Source: Gemmatimonadaceae bacterium (GTDB lineage Bacteria; Gemmatimonadota; Gemmatimonadetes; Gemmatimonadales; Gemmatimonadaceae). Taken from it: a stretch of DNA of 64,000 bases. Under the pieces are notes generated by a model. That model did no database searches, had not been told where the DNA came from, and saw nothing but the letters and a program-made list of their open reading frames with translations. The DNA is taken from NCBI GenBank assembly GCA_020851455.1, contig JADZCT010000040.1, positions 1-64,000 of the forward strand, written 5' to 3'. The position numbers and the translations under genes are program-made. This document shows, one piece after another, positions 10,021 through 18,875 of the stretch (the stretch's first letter is position 1; each line of letters starts with the position of its first letter).

Positions 10021-10070
10021 GTGCCGTAAAATCGAACGCCTTCTGGCCCAGAATCGCCGTTTTATGGCAC
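10021..10070. promoter_or_regulatory. Inverted repeat between AraC-type gene and small lipoprotein
   Basis: GTGCCGTAAAA (10021-10031) and TTTTATGGCAC (10060-10070) are reverse complements at 10 of 11 positions, separated by 28 bases. They lie in the 156-base divergent spacer beside an AraC-type gene, whose relatives commonly bind spaced half-sites. I read this as a candidate operator for autoregulation and for control of the divergent lipoprotein. The distance suits looping or dimer binding on one face of the helix, but the assignment is inference. Confidence 0.4.
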
Positions 10071-10151
10071 AAATCTGCCGTTGAGTGCCGGAATGTTGAT
10101 CCTACCTTGCACTGGATCGCTCCGCAACCACTAATCCGAGGTCAACCCGCC

Positions 10152-10280
10152 ATGTCGTTCCGCCAAAAGCTCTTCCTGGTCGTCGGCGTCTCGCTCCTTG
10201 CTGCCGCGTGCTCGTCCCCGGTAGCGCCGAACAAGGTGTGCGATGTGATTACGTTCGGCAGCGGCAGTCGCTGCGAATAG
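10152..10280 (+). CDS. Very small lipoprotein (42 residues)
   Basis: The encoded peptide begins MSFRQKLFLVVGVSLLAAAC: a charged n-region, a hydrophobic core and a lipobox LAAAC with the acylated Cys at position 20. The predicted mature part is only 23 residues with two further Cys (positions 30 and 41) that could form a disulfide. A GAGG ribosome-binding site lies at 10138-10141, ten bases before ATG. TTGAGT (10081) and TACCTT (10103) could be its promoter. It ends 23 bases from a convergent gene. The signals make it a credible gene, but I recognise no family; entericidin-like or colicin-lysis-like peptides are comparable only in size and build. Confidence 0.65.
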   Translation: MSFRQKLFLVVGVSLLAAACSSPVAPNKVCDVITFGSGSRCE

Positions 10281-10302
10281 GTTCATATCGCTGGCCCGCC
10301 GG

Positions 10303-11547
10303 CTACCCGCAAAGGGTGGCGGCGAGTTGACGGAGATCGGCGGCGACCTCGAGGGTGGCGTCGGATTCCACTGAGTCCGACGCCCGTTCGACTACGCTGT
10401 GTACGACCGGCTGTGCGCGCGATTCGTGTGCCAAGTCGGCGGGCAGTTCGAATCGCGCCGCCGTATCACGTGCTTCACGAAGCCAGCGATCGGCCTCGTC
10501 GGGCTCACCGAAACGCCGGAATCCAGCGGCGACCTCAACCTGCAGGGACAACCGGGCGCTGGCCGACAGACGCGATAGCGACAGCCGGGCCATTGTCGCG
10601 TCGAATAGCTGTCGATCCTGCATCCTCGCCGCCGTGATGAGAATGTTGCCAATCGCACCAACACGCAGCTCCTCGCTCGACGCCGTTGCCTCCAGAATCC
10701 TGAACGCGTCCAGCGCAGCCGCGTATTCACCCGACGCCGTCAGGTAAGCCGCCAGGTCGCCCAGCACGCGGTCGCGTTCAACCAGGTCGGTCGTGAGCTT
10801 AAGCGCGCGGTGCGCAAGCACCGACGCGCGCACGTGGTTCCGTGCGTGATACGCCACTACGGACCGGTTGTGCAGCGCGGCCGCGAGTTGCGGTGTGAGG
10901 TCGTACTGCTGTGCCTCGGCCGCGATCGCTTCCATCTGCGAATCCGCCAGCGCGAGGTCGCCGCGCAGCATTGCAACCTGAGCCACGCCCATCTTGCCCC
11001 AGATGGCGAACGTGCGGTTCCCCCGCTTCTGCGCCAGCTTGACCAGCGCACGCGATGACGCCTCGGCGTCGTCCAGAGCGCCCGCCTTGCGCTGACAGAA
11101 CGCGAGCCGGGTGTAACCGTTCAGCACCAGCTCGGTGTCGTACTCGGCGTCGGCAAGCCGGACCACCGAGTCATACACGTCGGCTGCCAGCCTCATCTGA
11201 CCATGGTGCCGCTCCAGGATCTGCCCGTAGGCATAGACGCGCGGTAGCACGGGCACGAGGTCCGGCAGGCGGAGAAGTTGCATCGTATTCACCGTGGTCA
11301 GCAACGCTTCGCGCACGGGCTCCGAAGGCGGTAACGCCATTATCGCGCCGCGCACAGACCGCACGCTCACCGACTCCGGCTCGACGATCGCGCGCCCGGC
11401 GAGCACCCAATGGTCAATCATCCGCAGCGCCAGAAGACCGGCTGTCGCCAGCTTGGCCGCGTCCGAACCTTCGGGCGCCTCCGCGAGGACTTCGAAGAAC
11501 GGCAAGTGCTTCAGCCGCTGCTCGTTCTGCGTCTTCTTTTTCTTCAT
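10303..11547 (-). CDS. TPR-repeat protein of unknown function
   Basis: 414 residues, no signal peptide. After a Lys-rich start (MKKKKTQNEQ) the protein is almost wholly helical with repeating 34-40-residue units, such as LVLNGYTRLAFCQRKAGALD, FAIWGKMGVAQVAMLRGDLA, AAALHNRSVVAYHARNHVR and RVLGDLAAYLTASGEYAAAL. This is the build of MalT- or Rap/Rgg-type TPR domains that sense ligands or partners, but no DNA-binding or kinase domain is attached. ATG 11547 is preferred over the frame's first start 21 codons upstream because the charged MKKKK start is a natural N-terminus. The gene is downstream of a polysaccharide deacetylase gene on the same strand, with 90 bases between. Confidence 0.75.
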   Translation of the reverse strand: MKKKKTQNEQRLKHLPFFEVLAEAPEGSDAAKLATAGLLALRMIDHWVLAGRAIVEPESVSVRSVRGAIMALPPSEPVREALLTTVNTMQLLRLPDLVPVLPRVYAYGQILERHHGQMRLAADVYDSVVRLADAEYDTELVLNGYTRLAFCQRKAGALDDAEASSRALVKLAQKRGNRTFAIWGKMGVAQVAMLRGDLALADSQMEAIAAEAQQYDLTPQLAAALHNRSVVAYHARNHVRASVLAHRALKLTTDLVERDRVLGDLAAYLTASGEYAAALDAFRILEATASSEELRVGAIGNILITAARMQDRQLFDATMARLSLSRLSASARLSLQVEVAAGFRRFGEPDEADRWLREARDTAARFELPADLAHESRAQPVVHSVVERASDSVESDATLEVAADLRQLAATLCG

Positions 11548-11637
11548 GTCGGGTACCGGTTGCCGCCGCAAGGGTTGTCCCAACTTTAAGACCATCTCCG
11601 GAACCCGCAACGGGAGTGGCCGAAATCGGTATGCCGG

Positions 11638-12618
11638 CTACGGTCGGTTGGTACTCGTTCCCCCGTGCTGTTTCGTGGCTGTGCCCGTACGGATGATGCG
11701 CCCTGGCCCGCGCGAGACGAACCGGTCGTTGCGCCGGTCGAGCTGGTCGAGCGTCTTCCCTGGCTCTCCTCCGGTCACCTGTATCCTGGAAAGCGCGAAG
11801 GGGTTGAACGCTGCGCTCGCAGGGCTCGGAACGGGAGGGCCGGCGACTTCGAGCACGGCATCGAAAGAGTACTTCACCTCCATGCCAGTTCGGGGATCCT
11901 TCCAGCTTCCCCGCGCGGCGAGCGAACGGTCACGCGGCCACAGCCCGAGCGGGAGCGCGAATGTTCGCACCCGGTAACCGCTCACGGCCGAGTCAATCGC
12001 AAGCACGCCGCGCGCAATCTGCTCCTGCACCATCCGGGCATCGTAACGCGACAGATTCGCGTGCCACAGCGTATGGCCGCAGAGCTCGAAGCCCTGATCC
12101 ACGAGGAAACGAAGCTTCGGAAACCGCCACGCCGACTTCTGGCCTTCGATGCCCTTCTCTCCGAAGAACGCGTGGCCATCGGCGGCGCCCGACAGCAGGC
12201 AGAACGTGGCTCTGTTCTTCCAGTCCGGATGGAGCCGGTTGAACGCGAGCCAGATGCCGACCGCGCTCGTGGAATCAACCTCGAGCCGACCGTTGTGCTC
12301 GACATAGCGGAACTGGCTGGGCGGAGCGTCGTCGAACGTGAACACGACGGGCGAAAGTCCGGCCGGCACGTCAATGTCGCCGTCAACGAGCTGCGCCACG
12401 GTTATGGGCCGGTACCCGCGCTGGTAGAGCAGTTCCATGTCACGGCGGAAGTTCTCGCGGCTGCGACTCCACCTCGACTCGCGCTCCCCGACCAGGTGAT
12501 ACTCGAGTATCGGAATCCGGCCGTTCTCGTTGGGCGCTCGCACAGGGGCCTGGGCTGGTGCATGGCGAGCGGCCGCGGCCAGGCAGCCGAGTGCGGTGAC
12601 AATCATGGAACGGCGCAT
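11638..12618 (-). CDS. Secreted polysaccharide deacetylase-family protein (NodB fold)
   Basis: 326 residues with an N-terminal signal peptide ending near APAQAPV (~residue 24). The NodB domain shows motif 1 as VFTFDDAPP with D96-D97 and motif 2 as CGHTLWHANLSRYD with H182 and H186, so the metal-binding Asp-His-His triad is present. The IPILEYHLVGE stretch near the start also belongs to the family. Such enzymes remove acetyl groups from chitin-, peptidoglycan- or capsule-type sugars outside the cytoplasm; the substrate is unknown. A TAATTT box lies nine bases before ATG with no Shine-Dalgarno, so the mRNA may be nearly leaderless. Confidence 0.87.
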   Translation of the reverse strand: MRRSMIVTALGCLAAAARHAPAQAPVRAPNENGRIPILEYHLVGERESRWSRSRENFRRDMELLYQRGYRPITVAQLVDGDIDVPAGLSPVVFTFDDAPPSQFRYVEHNGRLEVDSTSAVGIWLAFNRLHPDWKNRATFCLLSGAADGHAFFGEKGIEGQKSAWRFPKLRFLVDQGFELCGHTLWHANLSRYDARMVQEQIARGVLAIDSAVSGYRVRTFALPLGLWPRDRSLAARGSWKDPRTGMEVKYSFDAVLEVAGPPVPSPASAAFNPFALSRIQVTGGEPGKTLDQLDRRNDRFVSRGPGRIIRTGTATKQHGGTSTNRP

Positions 12619-12680
12619 ATGCCTGCAAAATTACCAGGGGGCTAGCCGCTGCGTGAGAACGCTCCAGGCCGCGCGGAACG

Positions 12681-13925
12681 TCAGCCCAGCAGGCCCATAC
12701 GCGCCCCAGAGCGGAAGCCAGGGAAGAGGACGTCGAGGCGCGCCGCGCCCAGGTGGCCCGACACCACCTCGCTGAAGACGGCGCGAAAATCGGTCGTGAG
12801 CGCGAGGTCCCTTCCCTGGTACAGTTGTTCAGGGCGGAGCCCTGGCCAGCGTCCGAATACCTTCTTGCCCTTCACCGGCCCGCCAATGACGAACATGGCA
12901 CCGGCGTGGCCATGGTCGGTGCCACCGTTCCCGTTCTGCCGCGCCATGCGCCCGAACTCGGACATCGTCAGGATGACGACGTCGTCCATTCGGTCGCCGA
13001 GGTCCGAGGCAAGGGCCGCGATGGACTTCGCGAAGTCGTCGAGCCGGTTCGCGAGCTGGCCCTGCGCCCCGCCCTGGTTCACGTGCGTGTCCCACCCGCC
13101 GACGTCGGCGAAGGCGACCTCCAGGCCGACGTTGCTCTTGATGAGCTGCCCGATCTGCCGCAGCCGCTGGCCGAACTGCGACCGCGGGTAGTCGGCGCCG
13201 TGCTCCGGCTGGTACTGCTGCGGGTTCGCTGCCTTGAGCATCTTCACGGCCTCGAACATCTCGCGTCCGGTGCCCTCGACGATATCCGCCGATCCTGTCT
13301 TGTAGAGCGCCTCGAGCCGGGCAACGGCGTCGCCTCCCGTGCGCACGGCAAACTGGTCTATCGAATCCATGGCGACCGTGGGTGCGCTGCCTTCGAGGAC
13401 GCGCGGGGTCTGCGGAGTCATCGAGACCGCGCGGAAGGGGCTTGCCTGGCACTGCTGGCACGTTCCCGACGCCGCGAGGTAGCGGTTGAGCCAGCCGTCC
13501 ATCGTACCCTTCACGTCGGGGGTCCCGCTTTCCATGTAGTCTTGCGCGTCGAAGTGCGACCGTGTGCTGCTGGGGCTCCCCACGGCATGGATTGGCGCGA
13601 GGATTCCCTGATCCCAGAGCGGCTTGAGCGGGGCCAGCGACGGATGGAGCCCGAAGAAGCCGTCGAGGTCAATCGCCGACACGGCACCGGAACTCGGCGC
13701 CGGGATCGCGATGTTTGGCCGCAACTGATAGTATGCCTGCTCGCCGAACGGCACGACCACGTTCAGCGCATCGGCGGCGCCGCGCTGGAAGAGGCAGATG
13801 AGCACCTTGCCCTTTTCTGCTCCTGGCAGTTCCATACCGAACGAAAGGCGTCGCAGGAACGAAGGGCTGAGCCCCATCGTTGCCAGCGCAATTGCGCCGG
13901 ACTTGATGAAATATCGGCGTTGCAT
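12681..13925 (-). CDS. DUF1501 family protein with Tat signal
   Basis: 414 residues. It begins MQRRYFIKSGAIALATMGLS, a twin-arginine signal (RR at 3-4), so export in folded form is likely. The body has family marks: VLICLFQRGAADALN, GFFGLHPSLAPL, FADVGGWDTHVNQGG, VVILTMSEFGRMARQN and GGTDHGHAGAMFVIGG. The clustered His and Asp suggest a metal-dependent, sulfatase/alkaline-phosphatase-like fold; the reaction is unknown. DUF1501 genes nearly always sit after a DUF1800 gene, as here, where only four bases separate the two. The frame is open 51 codons further upstream inside the DUF1800 gene, but the Tat signal fixes ATG 13925. Confidence 0.92.
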   Translation of the reverse strand: MQRRYFIKSGAIALATMGLSPSFLRRLSFGMELPGAEKGKVLICLFQRGAADALNVVVPFGEQAYYQLRPNIAIPAPSSGAVSAIDLDGFFGLHPSLAPLKPLWDQGILAPIHAVGSPSSTRSHFDAQDYMESGTPDVKGTMDGWLNRYLAASGTCQQCQASPFRAVSMTPQTPRVLEGSAPTVAMDSIDQFAVRTGGDAVARLEALYKTGSADIVEGTGREMFEAVKMLKAANPQQYQPEHGADYPRSQFGQRLRQIGQLIKSNVGLEVAFADVGGWDTHVNQGGAQGQLANRLDDFAKSIAALASDLGDRMDDVVILTMSEFGRMARQNGNGGTDHGHAGAMFVIGGPVKGKKVFGRWPGLRPEQLYQGRDLALTTDFRAVFSEVVSGHLGAARLDVLFPGFRSGARMGLLG

Positions 13926-13929
13926 GCGT

Positions 13930-15651
13930 CTACCTCCTCTGAAACTCGGGGCTTCCAAGCGCAAGTCCAACGATGAGCGGGAAGCCACGAGGCTGCGGGA
14001 GTTGGCCTTGCCCGCGCGCGCCCTGCGTACCCGCCGCGCCAGCATCCGCCGCTGGACGCTTTGCGAGGGGGTTCTCACCGCTCAGCAGCACGGCCCGCGT
14101 CTCGGGCGATGCGTCGCCGCCAAGGATCGCGCGCACTACGCCATCCACCTGCTGATCAACCGGCGCGCGCGGCAGCGAATCGCTGCCGGGGATGCCCATC
14201 GGGCTCACTCCGGGCAGGCGGCCGGACGCGACCAGCATACCGAAGTTGATCCGGTTGAGGATCGCGCCCGTGTTCATCCACTCGTCTCCGGTCTCCGGCC
14301 AGCCGTTAGGCGCCTGATGGCCGAAGATGGGTTGGCCGAGCTGCGCAACCGCCGCGGCAGTCCGCGGCGTGGCGTCGCCTTGGCCGCCGAGTGCGCGTAC
14401 CGTGCTGACGACGACCTCGAACGGCGACTTCACCTTGCTCCGGTACGCGGCGCGCGCGAAGAACTCGGGGCTGGTCACGATCGTGCGAACCACCTCGCGG
14501 ATGTCGCCGTGGGTGCTCGTGAAGACCGCCGCGGCGCGGCTCACCAGCGCGGCTGGCGGCGCGTCGCTCACGAACCGGCGCGCGAGCTTGAATGCGATGA
14601 ACTTCGCCGTGGACGGATGCTGCGCGACGATGTCGAGCAGGTCCTCTCCATCCTGCAGCCCGCGCCCGGCCTCGAGCGTGTGGCCGAGTATGTGCTTCTC
14701 GCCGGCATCGTGCCAGGCCGCGACGAACTGGAAGCCGCCGCCCTGCTGTGCGCCCTTGAACGTCCAGCCAGTGAGCGCGCGGGCGGCGTCTATCACGTCG
14801 GCCTGCGTGTAACCGCCATCCACCCCGAGCGTGTGAAGCTCGAGCAGTTCCCGGCCGTAGTTCTCGTTCAGCCCGCCACGCCCGCCGCGCCCGCCTCGCC
14901 CGGCAGGTGGCATCAGGTGCGGTCGCGTGCTGTCGGCGCGGCTCTCCCAGTTGTCCAGGTAGAAGAGCATGGCGTCGCTCTTCGCCACCGCGCCCAGCAG
15001 CGTGCGGAACTTGCCGAGCGCATTCGGCCGGATCACCCGGTCGGCGTACTCCGCCAGCAGGTACCGCTCGCGTGGCCCTTTGGCGTCGTACACGGTGAAA
15101 TGATTGAGCCAGAAGTCGGTGACGACTTCCTGCAGTTGCCGGTCGCTCAGCACCGCGCGCGCAACGCGGGAGCTTTGCACTTCTGCCGTGAGCTGACGCA
15201 GCGCCGCCGCCGATTCCTTGAGCCGCGCGCTGTCAACGGCGCTCAACCCGTCGCGCGCCGCGCCAGCGTTGCCGCGGCCGCGTGCCGCCACGATCTGTCC
15301 CGGCGGCGGGTAGCGCTGCTCCAGCTCGGCCGGCGGCTCGCCGATCATGTGGTATGAGGAACGAAGAAACTCCTCCGTCCTCGCGTCGTCAATCCGCTCC
15401 GGATGGAGTTGCTCGTCAATCCAGCGGTCCACGCCCATTGCCCTGACTCGCGCTTCATCGCCCGGACGCGGGCCGAAAGCGAGGCGGTTGAGCGCGTGGG
15501 CTACCTGCTGGTCGGCGGTCTGCTCGCGTGAGAGGGCTGGCGTTCCGCCGCCAGTCATTCCCTGCGCAGGGGCCACCGGCTGCGGGGCCTGTCCGCGGGG
15601 CGCACAGGCGGCGGCGAAGATGAGTACGGTCAATCGGACGAAATGGCGCAT
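13930..15651 (-). CDS. DUF1800 family lipoprotein
   Basis: 573 residues. A signal ending in a lipobox (LIFAAAC, acylated Cys near 16) predicts membrane anchoring. The family start AHALNRLAFGPRPGDEARVR and MGVDRWIDEQLHPE is clear, followed by VVTDFWLNHFTVY, YGRELLELHTLGVDGGYTQ and PNGWPETGDEWMNTG. A Gly/Arg tract GRGGRGGRGG interrupts the domain near residue 285. The protein is the usual partner of DUF1501, with which it forms a two-gene operon here; both are exported and their joint role is unknown. ATG 15651 is chosen because it places the lipoprotein signal at the N-terminus; 32 codons upstream are also open. Confidence 0.9.
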   Translation of the reverse strand: MRHFVRLTVLIFAAACAPRGQAPQPVAPAQGMTGGGTPALSREQTADQQVAHALNRLAFGPRPGDEARVRAMGVDRWIDEQLHPERIDDARTEEFLRSSYHMIGEPPAELEQRYPPPGQIVAARGRGNAGAARDGLSAVDSARLKESAAALRQLTAEVQSSRVARAVLSDRQLQEVVTDFWLNHFTVYDAKGPRERYLLAEYADRVIRPNALGKFRTLLGAVAKSDAMLFYLDNWESRADSTRPHLMPPAGRGGRGGRGGLNENYGRELLELHTLGVDGGYTQADVIDAARALTGWTFKGAQQGGGFQFVAAWHDAGEKHILGHTLEAGRGLQDGEDLLDIVAQHPSTAKFIAFKLARRFVSDAPPAALVSRAAAVFTSTHGDIREVVRTIVTSPEFFARAAYRSKVKSPFEVVVSTVRALGGQGDATPRTAAAVAQLGQPIFGHQAPNGWPETGDEWMNTGAILNRINFGMLVASGRLPGVSPMGIPGSDSLPRAPVDQQVDGVVRAILGGDASPETRAVLLSGENPLAKRPAADAGAAGTQGARGQGQLPQPRGFPLIVGLALGSPEFQRR

Positions 15652-15840
15652 CGTGGTCTCCGGGCTCTCACATTGCTGACGCTCACCTTCCGTGCCCGTT
15701 AATGGCGCCTGCCGCACCGCGGCCCCTGCTGACCCACCGGTCGTCAACTGATTCCCCCTTCACCGCGCCAGCGTTCCCGCTCTTGACGGCGGACGTACCG
15801 GGCTGCAAGGTCAGGTTCCCACGCGGAGGAGGGTGAGCGA

Positions 15841-17949
15841 ATGCGGGAGTATTCAAGCGATGCCATCCGGAACGTCGCCGTCGTTGGACATGGGGCGAGC
15901 GGGAAGACCACACTGGTCGACACGCTCGCCTTTGTGTCTGGGAGCTCGAAGCGACACGGATCCATAAAGGACGGCACAACGCTTACCGACACGAGCCCGG
16001 AGGAGATAGAGCGCAAGTACTCGATTTCGCTCGGGTGCGCCTTCGCGGAGTGGCGCGACGTCAAGATCAACCTCGTTGACACGCCAGGATTCGCCGATTT
16101 TCACGGCGACGCAATTGCCGGCCTGACCGCGGCCGACGGCGCCCTCGTACTCGTGGGCCCGACGACGGGTGTGGAAGCCGGGACCGAACGCATGTTCCGC
16201 GAGGCCGTGGCCCGGAAGGATCCCGTCCTTTTCGTGGTCTCGATGATGGACAAGGAACACGCCGACTTCGACAAGGCCTACCAGTCAATCAAGGACCGGC
16301 TGACATCGAAGGTCGTGCCGGTGGAGATACCGATCGGCGCCGGCGCCGGGTGCACGGGCGTCATCAACCTCATTACCGGCAAGGCCCACCAGCCAGTGAA
16401 GGGGGGCAAGCCGGGCGAGTTTGAGGAGGTTGACGTGCCGGCCGCAGAGGAGGAGCGCTTCAGGCGATATCGCCAGGAGATGGTCGAGGCCGTTGCGGCC
16501 ACTGACGATGCCCTCCTCGAGCGCTTCTTCGGCGGCGAGGAGCTCCAGGGCGAGGAGGAGCTGTCGGCCCTCAAGGAGGCCATGAAGGTGGCTGAGCTCT
16601 ACCCGGTGCTCTGCTGCGCCGCGCCACTCCATGTCGGGGTGACGACTATCCTCGATTTCATCGTCGCGCTGATGCCGAACGCCTTCGAGATGGAGGAACT
16701 TCACGCGTTCAAGGGCGCCGAGGGCGCAAAGATCGTCGAGATTCACCCGGACGACACGGCAACATTCACGGCGCTCGTCTTCAAGACGACCGCCGAGCCG
16801 CACGTTGGCGACGTGACTTTCTTCCGCACATTCAGCGGCGTCGTGGCGACTGCTGGCGAGGTGTACAACGCGACGCGTGACGGCGTCGAGAAACTGAACC
16901 ACCTCGCCGTGCCGCAGGGCAAGGACCGCATCGAAGTAGCCGTGCTCCACCCTGGCGACATCGGCTGCGTGGCGAAGCTGCACAACACGCACACGAACGA
17001 CACGCTCTCGACCAGGGCGCATCCCGTGCGGCTACAGCCGATCGAGTTCCCGGACTCGCTGGTCACCTTTGCGGTGAAGGCAGCTTCGCGCAACGACGAG
17101 GAGAAGCTCCAGCAGGGCCTTCACCGACTCCATGACGAAGACCCGACGTTCCAGACGCACTACAACCCTGAGACGCACGAGACGATCGTTGGCGGCCTGG
17201 GAGAGCGCCACATCGAGGTGGCGATGACGCGTCTGGCGCGCCAGTGGGGAGTCAAGGCCGATCTGTCCGCGCCGCGAATCCCGTACCGCGAAACGCTAAC
17301 CGGTCCGGGCGATGGCCAGGGGCGCCACAAGAAGCAGAGCGGCGGCCGCGGCCAGTTCGGCGACTGCTGGGTGCGGCTCAAGCCTGCCAAGCGCGGAGCG
17401 GGCTACGGATTCATTGACGCGATCGTGGGCGGGGTGATTCCGCGCCAGTACATCCCCGCCGTGGACAAGGGAATCCAGGAGGCGTCAGCACGGGGAATAC
17501 TCGCCGGCTATCCGGTGGTTGACTTCACGGCGGAGTGCTACGACGGCAGCTACCACTCCGTGGACTCGAACGAAGCCAGCTTCCGGATGGCGGGCATCAT
17601 TGCCTTCAAGACAGTCGGACCAAAGTGCAGGCCGGTGCTGCTCGAGCCGCTCGATGTCGTCGAGGTCACCACGCCCGACGAGTACCTCGGCGACGTAATG
17701 GGTGACCTGAGCAGCCGCCGCGGCAAGCTCCTCGGCTCCGAACCGTCGGAGAACGGGTCCGGCACGGTCGTGAAGGCCGTCGTGCCGCAGGCCGACCTCC
17801 ACCTCTACGGCACGCGGCTCTCGAGCCTCACCCGCGGGCGCGGAACCTTCGTCCACAAGTTCCATGCGTACGAGCAGATGCCACAGGAACACGCCGGCAA
17901 GGTGATCGCGGCGTACGAAAAGACGAAGAAGGAAGAAGTCGAGGAGTAA
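15841..17949 (+). CDS. EF-G-like translational GTPase (EF-G2 type) with altered G4 motif
   Basis: 702 residues with all EF-G domains. G1 is GHGASGKTT (16-24) and G3 is DTPGFADF (80-87). Switch I reads TDTSPEEIERKYSIS, as in the divergent EF-G2 group rather than in canonical EF-G. The G4 motif, normally NKMD, reads SMMD (134-137): the guanine-specifying Asp stays, but Asn and Lys are lost. Domain IV contains SGGRGQFGDCWVRL and the C-terminus LTRGRGTFVHKFHAYEQMP. A strong Shine-Dalgarno (GGAGGAGGG) precedes ATG. EF-G2-type proteins bind ribosomes, but their role in elongation or recycling is unsettled; this is not the housekeeping fusA, which should sit near rpsL/rpsG. Confidence 0.9.
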   Translation: MREYSSDAIRNVAVVGHGASGKTTLVDTLAFVSGSSKRHGSIKDGTTLTDTSPEEIERKYSISLGCAFAEWRDVKINLVDTPGFADFHGDAIAGLTAADGALVLVGPTTGVEAGTERMFREAVARKDPVLFVVSMMDKEHADFDKAYQSIKDRLTSKVVPVEIPIGAGAGCTGVINLITGKAHQPVKGGKPGEFEEVDVPAAEEERFRRYRQEMVEAVAATDDALLERFFGGEELQGEEELSALKEAMKVAELYPVLCCAAPLHVGVTTILDFIVALMPNAFEMEELHAFKGAEGAKIVEIHPDDTATFTALVFKTTAEPHVGDVTFFRTFSGVVATAGEVYNATRDGVEKLNHLAVPQGKDRIEVAVLHPGDIGCVAKLHNTHTNDTLSTRAHPVRLQPIEFPDSLVTFAVKAASRNDEEKLQQGLHRLHDEDPTFQTHYNPETHETIVGGLGERHIEVAMTRLARQWGVKADLSAPRIPYRETLTGPGDGQGRHKKQSGGRGQFGDCWVRLKPAKRGAGYGFIDAIVGGVIPRQYIPAVDKGIQEASARGILAGYPVVDFTAECYDGSYHSVDSNEASFRMAGIIAFKTVGPKCRPVLLEPLDVVEVTTPDEYLGDVMGDLSSRRGKLLGSEPSENGSGTVVKAVVPQADLHLYGTRLSSLTRGRGTFVHKFHAYEQMPQEHAGKVIAAYEKTKKEEVEE

Positions 17950-17969
17950 CACCGCCAGACCCTAGTGCG

Positions 17970-17997
17970 CAGGGGCGTCGCGATCACGGCGTCCCTG
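17970..17997 (+). terminator. Imperfect hairpin after the EF-G-like gene
   Basis: CAGGGGCGTC (17970-17979) pairs with GGCGTCCCTG (17988-17997) through ten positions, two of them G-T, around an eight-base loop. It lies 20 bases after the stop codon, between convergent genes. A weakly T-rich TGTCGTT follows. A factor-independent terminator is plausible but not strong. Confidence 0.5.
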
Positions 17998-18029
17998 TGT
18001 CGTTCCGGGCCTTTCGGCTGGCTGTCGTG

Positions 18030-18785
18030 CTAGACCTTGTGGTACACCACGCGCGCCGCCATCACCCTGTCCGGCGCCGTGTACACCTCGAAGTCGCTGA
18101 AGAAACTGGGCGCTTCCGCCTGGAGTACGCCGAGCACCGCGATCGCCCAGCGCCTGATCTCCATCTCCGCTCCTTCGCCTGCGCGCAGTTCGAGGGTCTG
18201 ACGCCACGCCCGCACGTTGGCCGTCGCGACGACCTTCGTCTCCGTCGAGTTCGGCAGCACGCCGCGCGCTGCCTCGCGCGCCATTTTCCGCCGGTGGACC
18301 TTGTCGTCAACCCAATCGTAGCGATCCATGAGCTTCTCGACGAGCGCCACGTACGCCCCCTGCGCAGTCAACACCTGCGCCTTCCACATTTCGACGAGCG
18401 CGTCGTCGCCGAGGATGGCGGGCGGAATCACGAACGCGGCATGCGATTCGTCCACGTAACGCTGCGAGAGCTGTGAGTAGGCGAACCCCGCGCGATGCCG
18501 CACGAGTTCGTGTGTGAGGGACCTGCTCACGCCCTCGATGAGCAGCGAGTAGTTCGCGTGCTCGAGCACCGAGCCGTGCCCTTGCTTCTTGATGTTCTCG
18601 ATGTACTCGCGTGTCGTCCTGTTGGCCGGATTCTTCTGGCTCATGTAGCAGAGCCGGCCGGCGAACTCTGCGATTCGCTCGCCGTCGCTGCTCTCACCGA
18701 TCCGGTGCACTGGGAGGTGGGCTGGTTCCGTGTAGGCCGGGCGGGCCAGGACGGTAATGAGCGGTTCCGCGTAGAAGTGGGGCAT
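18030..18785 (-). CDS. thyX: Flavin-dependent thymidylate synthase ThyX
   Basis: 251 residues. ThyX makes dTMP from dUMP using methylene-THF, FAD and NADPH, leaving THF rather than dihydrofolate. The signature RHRAGFAYSQLSQRY (96-110) is the ThyX motif RHR-X(7-8)-S, with the nucleotide-site Arg/His and the conserved Ser. GHGSVLEHANYSLLIEG (69-85) provides the FAD/dUMP-binding His and Glu, and the C-terminal NVRAWRQTLELRAGEGAE is also conserved. ATG 18785 is chosen over a TTG nine codons upstream. No thyA is seen. A hairpin terminator just upstream separates it from hsp20 on the same strand. Confidence 0.96.
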   Translation of the reverse strand: MPHFYAEPLITVLARPAYTEPAHLPVHRIGESSDGERIAEFAGRLCYMSQKNPANRTTREYIENIKKQGHGSVLEHANYSLLIEGVSRSLTHELVRHRAGFAYSQLSQRYVDESHAAFVIPPAILGDDALVEMWKAQVLTAQGAYVALVEKLMDRYDWVDDKVHRRKMAREAARGVLPNSTETKVVATANVRAWRQTLELRAGEGAEMEIRRWAIAVLGVLQAEAPSFFSDFEVYTAPDRVMAARVVYHKV

Positions 18786-18815
18786 GGCTTGAATTTGGCT
18801 CAAGCGATGCAAGAA

Positions 18816-18846
18816 GGCACCGCCCCCGCGGCGCGGGGGCGGTGCC
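18816..18846 (-). terminator. Perfect 15-bp hairpin terminator of hsp20
   Basis: GGCACCGCCCCCGCG (18816-18830) is the exact reverse complement of 18832-18846, leaving a one-base centre, so the closing pairs must open to form a small loop. On the minus strand it lies 29 bases after the hsp20 stop codon and is followed by TTCTTGC, a short T-rich tail. It should end hsp20 transcription before thyX. Confidence 0.7.
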
Positions 18847-18875
18847 GTGTCCTTCCCTGAGCCGGTTGCCTCTCG

